Origin: Micromonospora cathayae
GTDB lineage: Bacteria; Actinomycetota; Actinomycetes; Mycobacteriales; Micromonosporaceae
DNA length: 64,000 bases
Direction: 5' to 3'
Assembly (NCBI RefSeq): GCF_028993575.1
Contig: NZ_CP118615.1
Span: forward strand, 4,183,001 to 4,247,000
In this document: in pieces, positions 17,332-25,866 of the stretch
Layout of the letters: every line of letters begins with the position of its first letter
Numbering within the stretch: the first letter of the stretch is position 1
The notes under the pieces: generated by a model
Seen by the model: the letters and a program-made list of their open reading frames with translations, nothing else
What the model was told of the DNA's origin: nothing
Database searches by the model: none
Translations under genes and position numbers: made by a program

Positions 17332-20118
17332 ATGTCGAGCCCCGCCGAGCGGTACGCCGCGGCGCGCCGCCGGGCCGCGCAGGCCTCCCTCTTCCCGGCT
17401 CTTGACGAGTTCGCCCTCGACCTGGGGTTCGACCTCGACGACTTCCAACGCGAGGCGTGCCAGGCCCTGGAACGGGGCAGCGGGGTGCTGGTCTGCGCCC
17501 CGACCGGGGCCGGCAAGACCGTGGTCGGCGAGTTCGCCGTACACCTGGCCCTGCGCGGCACCCCGGCGCGGCCGGCGGACGCCGACGCGCCCCGCCGTAA
17601 GTGCTTCTACACCACGCCGATCAAGGCGCTGTCGAACCAGAAGTACCACGACCTGGTCGACCGGTACGGGGCCGAGCAGGTCGGGCTGCTCACCGGCGAC
17701 AACGCGATCAACGGCGACGCGCCGGTGGTGGTGATGACCACCGAGGTGCTGCGGAACATGCTCTACGCCGGCTCGGCCACCCTCGAGGGCCTGGCGTACG
17801 TGGTGATGGACGAGGTGCACTACCTCGCCGACCGGTTCCGGGGCGGGGTCTGGGAAGAGGTGATCATCCACCTGCCCGAATCGGTGACCCTGGTCTCCCT
17901 CTCGGCGACCGTCTCCAACGCCGAGGAGTTCGCCGACTGGCTGGTCACCGTGCGCGGCGAGACCGCCGTGGTGGTCAGCGAGCACCGGCCGGTGCCGCTG
18001 TGGCAGCACATGCTGGTCGGCAAGCGCATGTTCGACCTGTTCCACGACGCCGACGCGGCCCGCAAACACGACGTGCACCCCGAGCTGCTCCGCTACACCC
18101 GGGACACCCTGCGTCGCCTGGAACTGGGGGAGGGGCGCAGCGCCGGCCCCGGCGGCGGACGGCGTGGCCCGCGCTGGCGGGGGCCGCTGCGGCCGGACAT
18201 CGTCGACCGGCTCGACCGGGAGGGCCTGCTCCCGGCGATCCTGTTCATCTTCAGCCGGGCCGGCTGCGCCGCCGCCGTCCAGCAGTGCCTGGCCGCCGGG
18301 CTGCGGCTGACGTCCCCGGAGGAACGCGCCGAGATCCGCCGGGTGGTCGAGTCCCGGGTCACCGCCATCCCCGGCGAGGACCTGACCGTGCTCGGCTACT
18401 GGGAGTGGCTCGACGGCCTGGAGCGCGGGCTGGCCGCCCACCACGCGGGCATGCTGCCGGCCTTCAAGGAGGTCGTCGAGGAGCTGTTCGTGCGGGGCCT
18501 GGTCAAGGCGGTGTTCGCCACCGAGACCCTGGCGCTGGGCATCAACATGCCGGCCCGCTGCGTGGTGCTGGAACGGCTCGTCAAGTACAACGGCGAGGCC
18601 CACGTCGACCTGACCCCGGGGGAGTACACGCAGCTCACCGGCCGGGCCGGCCGTCGGGGCATCGACGTCGAGGGGCACGCCGTGGTGGTCTGGTCGCCGG
18701 AGACCGACCCCCGGCACGTGGCCGGGCTGGCGTCGACCCGCACCTATCCGCTGCGGTCCAGCTTCCGGCCGTCGTACAACATGGCGGTCAACCTGGTCGG
18801 CACGGTCGGCGCGGAACCGGCCCGGGAGCTGCTGGAGTCGTCGTTCGCGCAGTTCCAGGCGGACCGGTCGGTGGTCGGGCTGGCCCGGCAGGTGCAGCGC
18901 AACACCGAGACCATCGAGGCGTACGGCGCGGAGGCGGCCTGCCACCACGGCGACTTCGACGAGTACTTCGCGCTGCGGGTGGCGATCGGCGACCGGGAAC
19001 GGGCCATCGCCCGGCAGGGGCAGACCCAGCGCAAGGCGGCGGCCGTCGCCGCCCTGGAGCGGCTGCGGGTCGGTGACGTGATCCGGGTGCCGTCCGGGCG
19101 GCGGGCCGGGCTGGCCGTGGTGCTCGACCCGGCCACCGGTGGCTTCGGCGAACCGCGTCCGCTGGTGCTCACCCAGGACCGCTGGGCCGGGCGGATCAGT
19201 CCCGGGGACTTCACCACGCCGGCCGAGGTGCTGGCCCGGATCCGGGTGCCGAAGCACTTCAACCACCGCTCCCCGGCCGCCCGGCGGGACCTCGCGGCCG
19301 AGGTCGCCGGCACTGGACTGGACCGCCACGGCGGCCGGCGCGGTGGCCGGTCCCGGCAGGCCGCCGGCGAGGACCGGCAGCTCACCCAGCTCCGCTCCGA
19401 GCTGCGCCGGCACCCCTGCCACGCCTGCCCGGAGCGGGAGGAACACGCCCGCTGGGCGGAGCGCCGCCGGCGGCTCGAACGCGACACCGACGAGCTGCGG
19501 CAGCGGGTGGCCGGGCGGACCGGCTCGCTGGCGCGCACCTTCGACCGGATCGTCGCGCTGCTCACCGCGCGCGGCTACCTGGGCGCCGACGGTGCGGTCA
19601 CCGACGCCGGCCGGATGCTGGGCCGGATCTGGACCGAGGCGGACCTGCTGGTCGCCGAGTGCCTGCGCCGGGGCGTCTGGGACGGGCTCTCCCCGGCCGA
19701 GCTGGCCGCCGCCGTGTCGGTGGTGGTCTTCGAGGCCCGGCGGGACGTCGACGAGCGGGCGTCGGTGCCGCGTGGTCCGGTCGCCGACGCGGTCGACGCC
19801 ACGCTGAAGCTGTGGAGCGAGATCGAGTCGGACGAGGCGGCCCGGGGGCTCAGCGTCACCCGGGAGCCGGACCTGGGCTTCGTCTGGCCGATCTACCGGT
19901 GGGCCCGGGGCGAGGCGCTGGCGAAGGTGCTCGGCAGCGGCCACGAGCTGGACGGCGAGATGCCGGCCGGGGACTTCGTCCGCTGGGCGCGTCAGGTGGT
20001 CGACCTGCTCGGGCAGCTCGCCGACTCCGGCGGGGCGTCGACCGAGCTGCGCGCCACCGCCCGGCAGGCCATCGGTGCCGTCAACCGGGGCGTCCTGGCG
20101 TATCACACCACCGGTTGA
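17332..20118 (+). CDS. helY: Ski2/Mtr4-like DEAD/DEAH-box helicase HelY
   Basis: A 928-residue superfamily 2 helicase of the Ski2/Mtr4 type, probably acting on RNA. Motifs in order: DFQREACQ (Q-like), APTGAGKT (Walker A, about residue 57), TPIKALSNQK (Ia), DEVHYL (Walker B), LSATVSNAEEFADW (III), AHHAGMLPAFKE (IV) and QLTGRAGRRGID (VI). The C-terminal part holds a short Cys pair (HPCHACPEREEH) and a helical DSHCT-like domain (about 770-928). Length and motifs match M. tuberculosis HelY, which in that genome also follows tatC. A strong intrinsic terminator follows. Confidence 0.93.
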   Translation: MSSPAERYAAARRRAAQASLFPALDEFALDLGFDLDDFQREACQALERGSGVLVCAPTGAGKTVVGEFAVHLALRGTPARPADADAPRRKCFYTTPIKALSNQKYHDLVDRYGAEQVGLLTGDNAINGDAPVVVMTTEVLRNMLYAGSATLEGLAYVVMDEVHYLADRFRGGVWEEVIIHLPESVTLVSLSATVSNAEEFADWLVTVRGETAVVVSEHRPVPLWQHMLVGKRMFDLFHDADAARKHDVHPELLRYTRDTLRRLELGEGRSAGPGGGRRGPRWRGPLRPDIVDRLDREGLLPAILFIFSRAGCAAAVQQCLAAGLRLTSPEERAEIRRVVESRVTAIPGEDLTVLGYWEWLDGLERGLAAHHAGMLPAFKEVVEELFVRGLVKAVFATETLALGINMPARCVVLERLVKYNGEAHVDLTPGEYTQLTGRAGRRGIDVEGHAVVVWSPETDPRHVAGLASTRTYPLRSSFRPSYNMAVNLVGTVGAEPARELLESSFAQFQADRSVVGLARQVQRNTETIEAYGAEAACHHGDFDEYFALRVAIGDRERAIARQGQTQRKAAAVAALERLRVGDVIRVPSGRRAGLAVVLDPATGGFGEPRPLVLTQDRWAGRISPGDFTTPAEVLARIRVPKHFNHRSPAARRDLAAEVAGTGLDRHGGRRGGRSRQAAGEDRQLTQLRSELRRHPCHACPEREEHARWAERRRRLERDTDELRQRVAGRTGSLARTFDRIVALLTARGYLGADGAVTDAGRMLGRIWTEADLLVAECLRRGVWDGLSPAELAAAVSVVVFEARRDVDERASVPRGPVADAVDATLKLWSEIESDEAARGLSVTREPDLGFVWPIYRWARGEALAKVLGSGHELDGEMPAGDFVRWARQVVDLLGQLADSGGASTELRATARQAIGAVNRGVLAYHTTG

Positions 20119-20173
20119 CCGTCACCTGGAGTAGTTGCCTGTCGACAATCGACGCATCGCACGGTCATCACCA

Positions 20174-20207
20174 CAGCACCCCCCGAGTTGTCGGGGGGTG
20201 CTGTTTT
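20174..20207 (+). terminator. Intrinsic terminator after helY
   Basis: A perfect 13-bp stem (20174-20186 with 20191-20203), GTTG loop and TTTT tail. This is the most classical rho-independent terminator in the window; it ends helY transcription before the MHYT gene. Confidence 0.85.
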
Positions 20208-20282
20208 GCCTGGTAGGGACGTCCCCGATCATTGTTTCGGCGGGTGTGGCCCGCCGCTAGCCGCGCTGGGGAGAGGGTCGCC

Positions 20283-21161
20283 GTGGCAAACATCAATCAC
20301 TTTGAGTACGGATGGATCACGCCCGCGCTCAGCTACGCCCTGTCCGTGCTCGGTTCGTTCCTCGGGCTGGTCTGCGTCGGCCGGGTCCGCGCCGCCCCCG
20401 CCACCGGCCAGCGGATCTGGTGGGGCGTCCTCGCCGCCTGGGCGATCGGCGGCACCGCCATCTGGACCATGCACTTCATGGCGATGCTCGGCTTCGGCGT
20501 CGAGGGCACCCGGATCCGGTACGACGTGCCCCTCACCGTGGCCAGCGCGGTCATCGCCGTCGTCGCGGTCGGCATCGGCCTGGTCATCGTCGGCACCGGC
20601 CGGGTCACCGCGCCACGCATCCTGGTCGGCGGCCTGTTCACCGGGGCCGGGGTGGCCGCCATGCACTACACCGGCATGGCGGCGATGCGGCTCAACGGTG
20701 ACCTCGGCTACGACACCACCCGGGTGGTGCTGTCGGTGGTGATCGCCGTGGTGGCCGCCACCGCCGCGCTCTGGCTGGCGGTGACCGTACGCCGGCCGGC
20801 GGCACTGATCGGCTCGGCCCTGGTGATGGGGATCGCCGTCAACGGAATGCACTTCACCGGGATGAGCGCCCTGTCGGTGCACCTGCACGCCGAACGCGGC
20901 GACGTCTCCGGCGCGGGGGTGAGTACCCTGCTCGTGCCGATCGTGCTCGCCGTCATCTTCGTGGTGGTCGGACTGGTGTACGCGCTGCTCGCCGCGCCGA
21001 CCGACGAGGACCGGGCCGGGGCGGCGTACCTGGACGCGCGCCGGGAACCGGCCCCGGCCATCGTGCCGCCGCCGGCCGAGCCGGACCCGGTCGGCCTGCG
21101 GGCCCGCTCCACGCTCGGCCAGCCGGGCACCCCGTTCCCGCGCCGCCGCGCGGAGGACTAG
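20283..21161 (+). CDS. MHYT-domain integral membrane sensor
   Basis: A 292-residue protein with seven hydrophobic segments and three MHYT-type motifs: TMHFMAML, AMHYTGMA and GMHFTGMS. In this family the Met/His residues are proposed to bind copper or a gas-sensing metal at the outer membrane face. It has no attached GGDEF, EAL, kinase or HTH domain, only a Pro/Arg-rich cytoplasmic tail after about residue 235, so any output must be through a partner. GGGGAGAGGG precedes the GTG start. It lies downstream of the helY terminator and is convergent with the exonuclease gene. Confidence 0.85.
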   Translation: MANINHFEYGWITPALSYALSVLGSFLGLVCVGRVRAAPATGQRIWWGVLAAWAIGGTAIWTMHFMAMLGFGVEGTRIRYDVPLTVASAVIAVVAVGIGLVIVGTGRVTAPRILVGGLFTGAGVAAMHYTGMAAMRLNGDLGYDTTRVVLSVVIAVVAATAALWLAVTVRRPAALIGSALVMGIAVNGMHFTGMSALSVHLHAERGDVSGAGVSTLLVPIVLAVIFVVVGLVYALLAAPTDEDRAGAAYLDARREPAPAIVPPPAEPDPVGLRARSTLGQPGTPFPRRRAED

Positions 21162-21297
21162 GCCCCGGCTGTCGAGCCGCTGCCGGCCTGCTGCCGGACC
21201 GTCACCGCTCCCGCTGCGGTTGCCGTGACCGTGCCGGGACCGCTACCGCTGCCGGGCCGGAGGCTGCGACCGGTGCCCGGCCCGGGACCGCTGCTGC

Positions 21298-21322
21298 CGG
21301 TGCCGGGGCCGGCCCGGCACCG
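21298..21322 (-). terminator. Hairpin after exonuclease gene
   Basis: A perfect 10-bp stem (21298-21307 with 21313-21322) with a 5-nt loop directly follows the minus-strand exonuclease stop and may serve both convergent genes. There is no T-tract. Confidence 0.45.
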
Positions 21323-21323
21323 C

Positions 21324-22247
21324 TCAGGGGTGACCGGCGAGGACGTCGACCAGCCGCCGCACCGCCCCGGCCAGGTTCCACCGCTCCGCCAACTCCAGCA
21401 GGGCGTCCGGGTCGACCGGCGCGGCCGGCAGGTCGGTGACCAGCGACGGGAGCGGCACGTCCCGGGCCACCCGGACCACGGTCGGCGCGACGGCCAGGTA
21501 GTCCCGGGCCGCGTCGAGCTTGCCGCGCAGCCCCGGGGCGAACCCGGAGGCCGGGTCGTCGAGAGCGGCGAGGATGCCGGCGATGCTGCCGTACCGCTCG
21601 ATCAGCCGGGCGGCGGTCTTCTCACCGACCCCGGGCACGCCCGGCAGCCCGTCGCTGGGGTCGCCCCGCAGCGCCGCGAAGTCGGCGTACCCGCTGGCCG
21701 GCACGCCGTACTTGGCGCGGACCACCGCGTCGTCGCAGTCGTCGAGCTTCGCCACGCCCTTGCCGACGTACAGCAGCCGCACCGGCCGGGTGTCGTCGAC
21801 GACCTGGAACAGGTCCCGGTCACCGGAGACCACCTCGACCGGGGCCGGCTGGGTGGTGGCGAGCGTACCGAGCACGTCGTCGGCCTCGTAGCCGGTGGCC
21901 CCGACCGCCGGGATGCCGAACGCGGCCAGCAGGTCGAGGATCACCGGCACCTGGGGGCTGAGCGTGTCCGGCACCACCTCGCCGCCGTCGCCCTCCGGGG
22001 CGACCCGGTGCGCCTTGTACGACGGCAGCAGGTCAACCCGCCACTGCGGCCGCCAGTCGTGGTCGAACGCACACACCATCCGGTCCGGCCGGCGGGTCCG
22101 GACCAGCGTGCTGAGCATGTCCAGGAAACCGCGTACCGCGTTGACCGGACTGCCGTCGGGGGCCTTCGCGGCGGATTCCGGGACGCCGAAATACGCCCGG
22201 AAGTAGAGACTCGGGGCATCGATGAGCAGAAGGGGTCGCTGTGCCAC
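21324..22247 (-). CDS. Stand-alone 5'-3' exonuclease (PolA N-domain type)
   Basis: A 307-residue homologue of the 5'-3' exonuclease/flap endonuclease domain of DNA polymerase I, without a polymerase domain. Metal-binding acidic blocks are visible: LLIDAPSLYFRAYFG, CAFDHDWRPQWR, GYEADDVLGTLA (two Asp) and VSGDRDLFQVV. The helix-hairpin-helix GLPGVPGVGEKTAARLIERYG binds DNA. It likely processes RNA primers or flaps in repair. CAGGCT (22254-22259) lies 6 nt before the GTG start, suggesting a leaderless transcript. From what I recall, M. tuberculosis carries a similar gene near helY, consistent with ancestral gene order. Confidence 0.9.
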   Translation of the reverse strand: MAQRPLLLIDAPSLYFRAYFGVPESAAKAPDGSPVNAVRGFLDMLSTLVRTRRPDRMVCAFDHDWRPQWRVDLLPSYKAHRVAPEGDGGEVVPDTLSPQVPVILDLLAAFGIPAVGATGYEADDVLGTLATTQPAPVEVVSGDRDLFQVVDDTRPVRLLYVGKGVAKLDDCDDAVVRAKYGVPASGYADFAALRGDPSDGLPGVPGVGEKTAARLIERYGSIAGILAALDDPASGFAPGLRGKLDAARDYLAVAPTVVRVARDVPLPSLVTDLPAAPVDPDALLELAERWNLAGAVRRLVDVLAGHP

Positions 22248-22344
22248 GGGAACAGCCTGGCACAGCCGTGCCGACGACGGGAGGGCGGCACGCGCGGCGG
22301 CCGTCGCGTCCGGCTCCGATGTCCCGGACCCGGTACACCGCGAC

Positions 22345-22470
22345 GGCCGCCGCGACGGTGTCGCCCGCGCCGCGCCGGCCGCCGTGACGATGGCACCCGT
22401 GACGGTGTCACCGGGGCCGTGCCGGCCGCCGCGACGGTGGCACCCGCGCCGCGCCGGCCGCTGTCGCGGT
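22345..22470. repeat. Imperfect GC-rich repeat upstream of exonuclease
   Basis: A unit containing GCCGCGACGGTGxCxCCC and GCGCCGCGCCGGCC occurs about three times at roughly 45-bp spacing, with the GACGGTGxCACC element repeated within it. It fills much of the 249-bp gap between the exonuclease start and the exporter stop. No coding signal or operator is recognised. Confidence 0.45.
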
Positions 22471-22496
22471 GACGGTCACCCGGCGGCCGGGTGGGC

Positions 22497-23774
22497 TCAG
22501 TGCGCCGCGCCGGCCACCGGTACCGGGTCGAGGGCGCCGAGCCGGGCCGGTCGGACCACCACCAGCAGCACGACCACCGCGCAGACCATGCCACCGGCCA
22601 CCACCAGCGCCATCGCCACCGCACCGGTACCGAGCACGCCGACCAGCGGGGCGGCCACCGCACCCGTTCCGAACTGCACCGCACCCAGCAACGCCGACGC
22701 GGTGCCCGCCGCCTCGCCGTGCCGGGACAGGGCCAGCGCGGGCGCGTTCGGCATCGCCAGACCGGCGGCGGCGAGCACCACCCACAGCGCGGCCAGCAGC
22801 GCCGGCAGCCCACCGAGACCGGTGACCGCGAAGGCGAGCAGTACGGTCGCCGCCACCGTGCCGGCGACCAGCGAACTGACCAGGATCCGTTGCGGGGTGT
22901 ACCGGCGCAGCAACCGGACGTTCAACTGGGTGGCGACGATCAGGCCGACCGCCCCCGCCCCGAACGCCAGCCCGAACTCCTGCTCGTCCAGGCCGTACTG
23001 CCCCTGCATGACGAACGACGATCCGGCCACGTACGCGAAGAGCGCGGCCATGGCGAGGCCGGCGACCAGGACCAGGCCGACGAAGGTGCGGTCCCGCAGC
23101 AGCGCGCCGTAGGTCCGCAGGGTGGCGACCGGTCCCGCGCTGCGTCGCAGCGCGACCGGAAGGGTCTCCGGCAGACCCAGCGCCGCGACGACGAGCAGTA
23201 CGACGCCGAACACCGCGAGCACGACGAAGATCCCCCGCCAGTTCGTCCAGCCCAGCACCCCGCTACCCAGGGTCGGTGCGAGAATCGGCGCGACACCCAT
23301 CACCAGGATCAGCCGGGAGAAGAGGGTGGCGAAGGCCGCCCCGCTGAACAGGTCCCGGACCACGGCCATGGCCACGACCGCCGCGGCGGCGGTGCCGAGC
23401 CCCTGGAGGACACGCAACGCGCCGAGCACCTCGATGTTCGGCGCCATCACGCACAGCACCGAGGCGAGCACGTGCAGGGCCACCCCGGCCAGCAGCGGCC
23501 GGCGACGGCCGAAGGCGTCGGAGAGTGGACCGATCACCAACTGCCCGAGGGCGAGACCGGCCAGGGTGCCGGTGAGGGTGAGCTGTACCTGCGCCGAGGT
23601 GATCCGCAGGTCGTCCACGATCGACGGGAGCGCGGGCAGGTACATGTCGATGGTCAACGGCCCGATCGCGATGAGCGAGCCGAGGACGAGCACGAGCCGG
23701 AGCCGCTGGCGGCCGTCCATCAGCTCGCCCGGTGAGGCCACCGGCGTCGGTGGCGGGACGGTGTGCGTCTTCAT
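22497..23774 (-). CDS. MFS drug-resistance transporter, Bcr/CflA type
   Basis: A 425-residue, 12-helix major facilitator of the Bcr/CflA (DHA1) drug-efflux group, proton-driven. The N-terminal block SLIAIGPLTIDMYLPALPSI is the group's signature with the Asp in helix 1. LGQLVIGPLSDAFGRRRPLL is MFS motif A. The protein ends close to the predicted last helix. TATGAC about 35 bp upstream on the minus strand could be the -10. It stands alone, divergent from nothing nearby; substrates are unknown. Confidence 0.88.
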   Translation of the reverse strand: MKTHTVPPPTPVASPGELMDGRQRLRLVLVLGSLIAIGPLTIDMYLPALPSIVDDLRITSAQVQLTLTGTLAGLALGQLVIGPLSDAFGRRRPLLAGVALHVLASVLCVMAPNIEVLGALRVLQGLGTAAAAVVAMAVVRDLFSGAAFATLFSRLILVMGVAPILAPTLGSGVLGWTNWRGIFVVLAVFGVVLLVVAALGLPETLPVALRRSAGPVATLRTYGALLRDRTFVGLVLVAGLAMAALFAYVAGSSFVMQGQYGLDEQEFGLAFGAGAVGLIVATQLNVRLLRRYTPQRILVSSLVAGTVAATVLLAFAVTGLGGLPALLAALWVVLAAAGLAMPNAPALALSRHGEAAGTASALLGAVQFGTGAVAAPLVGVLGTGAVAMALVVAGGMVCAVVVLLVVVRPARLGALDPVPVAGAAH

Positions 23775-23920
23775 CCGGCACCGTCCCTCTGATCTTGTGG
23801 GGTCATATCTGCGACCAAATGCCCTCGGCCGCCCGGCATTCCCGTCGCGGGGTGGAGGTGCGCAGGCTCACATCGCGCACGCTACCGGTTGACCGGCGCT
23901 CCGGGCGCTGATCCCGGCGG

Positions 23921-25798
23921 TCATCCGGCCGCGCATTCGTACCGGAAGAGGGTCCGGCCCTGGGTGGGGGTCGGCTCGGTGATGTTGATGACGGCGGTCT
24001 CCGTGGTGGAGCCGACCCCGTTGAACGCCCACTTCAGGTGCAGGGTCACCGTGCGCTGCCCCCGACCGACCCGCTGGGTGAGCAGACCGCCCGGCTCCGC
24101 CCCGCCCCGCAGCCACTGGTAGGTGATGCTGCCGGCCCGGCCGTTCGTCTCCACCGTCGCCACCACGTCCACGGTGACGTCGCACCGGTCGCCGGGCGGC
24201 TCGGCCACGGCCACCCGGACCGAACGGATCTCCAGCGGACTCATCCGCTGCCAGACGTACAGCCCGACCGCGACCAGCAGGGCGAGCGTGAGCAGCGACG
24301 ACAGGATCGACCCGAGCAGCCGCCACCGGCTGCGGCGGGGAGGGACCGGGACCGGCGTGGGCCGGTGCCAGGCCGGTGCCGTGGGCGGCGTGGCCGGCAC
24401 CCCGGGGCCGAAACGCACCTCCCCGGCGGAAGCTGTCGGTCCGGCGTGTGCCGTCGGTCCCGCCTGCGCCGTCGGCCCGGCGGCGGTCGGCTCGTACCGG
24501 CCGGTGGGTGTCCCCGCCCCGGCCGGGGGACGGGTGGTCCCACCGGCCAGCCGGAGCGGAGCGGTGGGTTCCGGGCCGGTGGTCGGCGCGTACCGGCCGG
24601 TCGGTTCCGGGATGGTGGTCGGCACCCGGGTGGACCGGTACGGGTCGACCGGCGGGGACATGGACAGGGCGCTGGTCGGTGCCTCGTTCGGTAGGACCGT
24701 GGTCGGCTCCTCGGTCCCCGGCCGCTGGGGCGGGAACGACCCGAACGGAAGCGCCGTGGTGGCCGCCTCGTGGGTCGGTGGCGTGGCGGCAGCCGGTGGC
24801 GTGGCGGCGGCGAACGCCTCGGTCGGCACCGCCACCGTGGAGATCGACTCGATCGGGACCGTCGTGGTGGGCACCGCCCGGGTCGGGAACGCGTCGGAGA
24901 ACGGCTCGGCGGTGCGCCCGCCGGTCGGGACGGCGCTGGTGGGGATCGCCTCGGTGGGGAGAGCGCCGACCGGGATGGCTTCGGTGGGCGGCGCACCGTA
25001 CGTGGTCGGCTGCGCCGGTGCGGGGGCGGCCGGTGCGGCCTGGGGGTGCGGCGGCCAGGGGCCCACCCCGGCGGTGGCCGCCGTGGCGGCGGTGCCGGTG
25101 GACCGCTGGTGGGCGGCCACCGCGGCGGCCAACGTCCCGTGCGCGCCCGCCCCGACCCGGAACGGGCCCTCCCGCAGCTCCCAGACCGCCCGGGTCAGGT
25201 CGTCCACGCCCCGGTCGGCGCAGCGCAGCAGCAGGTCGGCCTCGGGTTCGGGACCGCACCACCGGGCCACCAGCCAGCGGACCAGTTCCGCCCACGCCCG
25301 CCGGTCCGTGGCCGGGTCGGTGGGCACCCCGTGCATCGCCGGCAGCAGCCCGGTCTCGGTGAGGGTCACCGCGCCGGTGCCGCTCACCGCGACGGTACGG
25401 CCGTGCACCGCGCCGTGCCCGAGCCCGGCGGTGTGCAGGGTGGCCAGGGTACGGGCGCTCTCCGCCGCGATCGTCGCCACCGCGCCCAGGTCCAGGCCGG
25501 TCTGCGCCACCTCCGCCAACTCGGAGAGCGTCGGGCCCGGAACCCGGCCGGCGACCAGCCACAACGCGCCGTTGTGCCGGATCGGTGCGGTGGTGTTCAG
25601 CAGGCCGCCGTGGCGCAGCCGGTCGACGGCGGTGGTCGCCGCCGCCAACCGGTCCGCCAACGCCGGATCGGTGGAGGCGACCCGCAGGACGAGCTGCTCC
25701 ACGCCGTCCGGCGTCCGGGCCCGCCACCAGGTGCCGCAGACGCCGGTGTGCGCCTGCCCGGTGATGCGTACGCCGTCGGGGAGGCTCGGCTGGGTCAT
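23921..25798 (-). CDS. Membrane-anchored protein pseudokinase
   Basis: A 625-residue protein with a kinase-like fold (about 5-260) that has lost catalysis: the VAIK lysine is replaced (LVLRVAS), the HRD...N loop reads HGAVHGRTV and the DFG is LTETG. A Thr/Pro-rich linker with repeated TEAIP/PTxA units (about 290-490) precedes one membrane helix (about 515-535, SILSSLLTLALLVAVGLYVW) and an extracellular Ig-like domain with paired Cys (RCDVTVDV...YECAAG). It lies 68 bp downstream of the active kinase gene in the same operon. The Thr-rich linker could be a phosphorylation target of that kinase (inference). No enzyme activity is expected. Confidence 0.8.
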   Translation of the reverse strand: MTQPSLPDGVRITGQAHTGVCGTWWRARTPDGVEQLVLRVASTDPALADRLAAATTAVDRLRHGGLLNTTAPIRHNGALWLVAGRVPGPTLSELAEVAQTGLDLGAVATIAAESARTLATLHTAGLGHGAVHGRTVAVSGTGAVTLTETGLLPAMHGVPTDPATDRRAWAELVRWLVARWCGPEPEADLLLRCADRGVDDLTRAVWELREGPFRVGAGAHGTLAAAVAAHQRSTGTAATAATAGVGPWPPHPQAAPAAPAPAQPTTYGAPPTEAIPVGALPTEAIPTSAVPTGGRTAEPFSDAFPTRAVPTTTVPIESISTVAVPTEAFAAATPPAAATPPTHEAATTALPFGSFPPQRPGTEEPTTVLPNEAPTSALSMSPPVDPYRSTRVPTTIPEPTGRYAPTTGPEPTAPLRLAGGTTRPPAGAGTPTGRYEPTAAGPTAQAGPTAHAGPTASAGEVRFGPGVPATPPTAPAWHRPTPVPVPPRRSRWRLLGSILSSLLTLALLVAVGLYVWQRMSPLEIRSVRVAVAEPPGDRCDVTVDVVATVETNGRAGSITYQWLRGGAEPGGLLTQRVGRGQRTVTLHLKWAFNGVGSTTETAVINITEPTPTQGRTLFRYECAAG

Positions 25799-25866
25799 CG
25801 GGTTCGGCCTTTCCGGCTGGTGGGGACGCGGCCACCGGTGGTGGCCGGGCGGATGGTCATCGGCGG

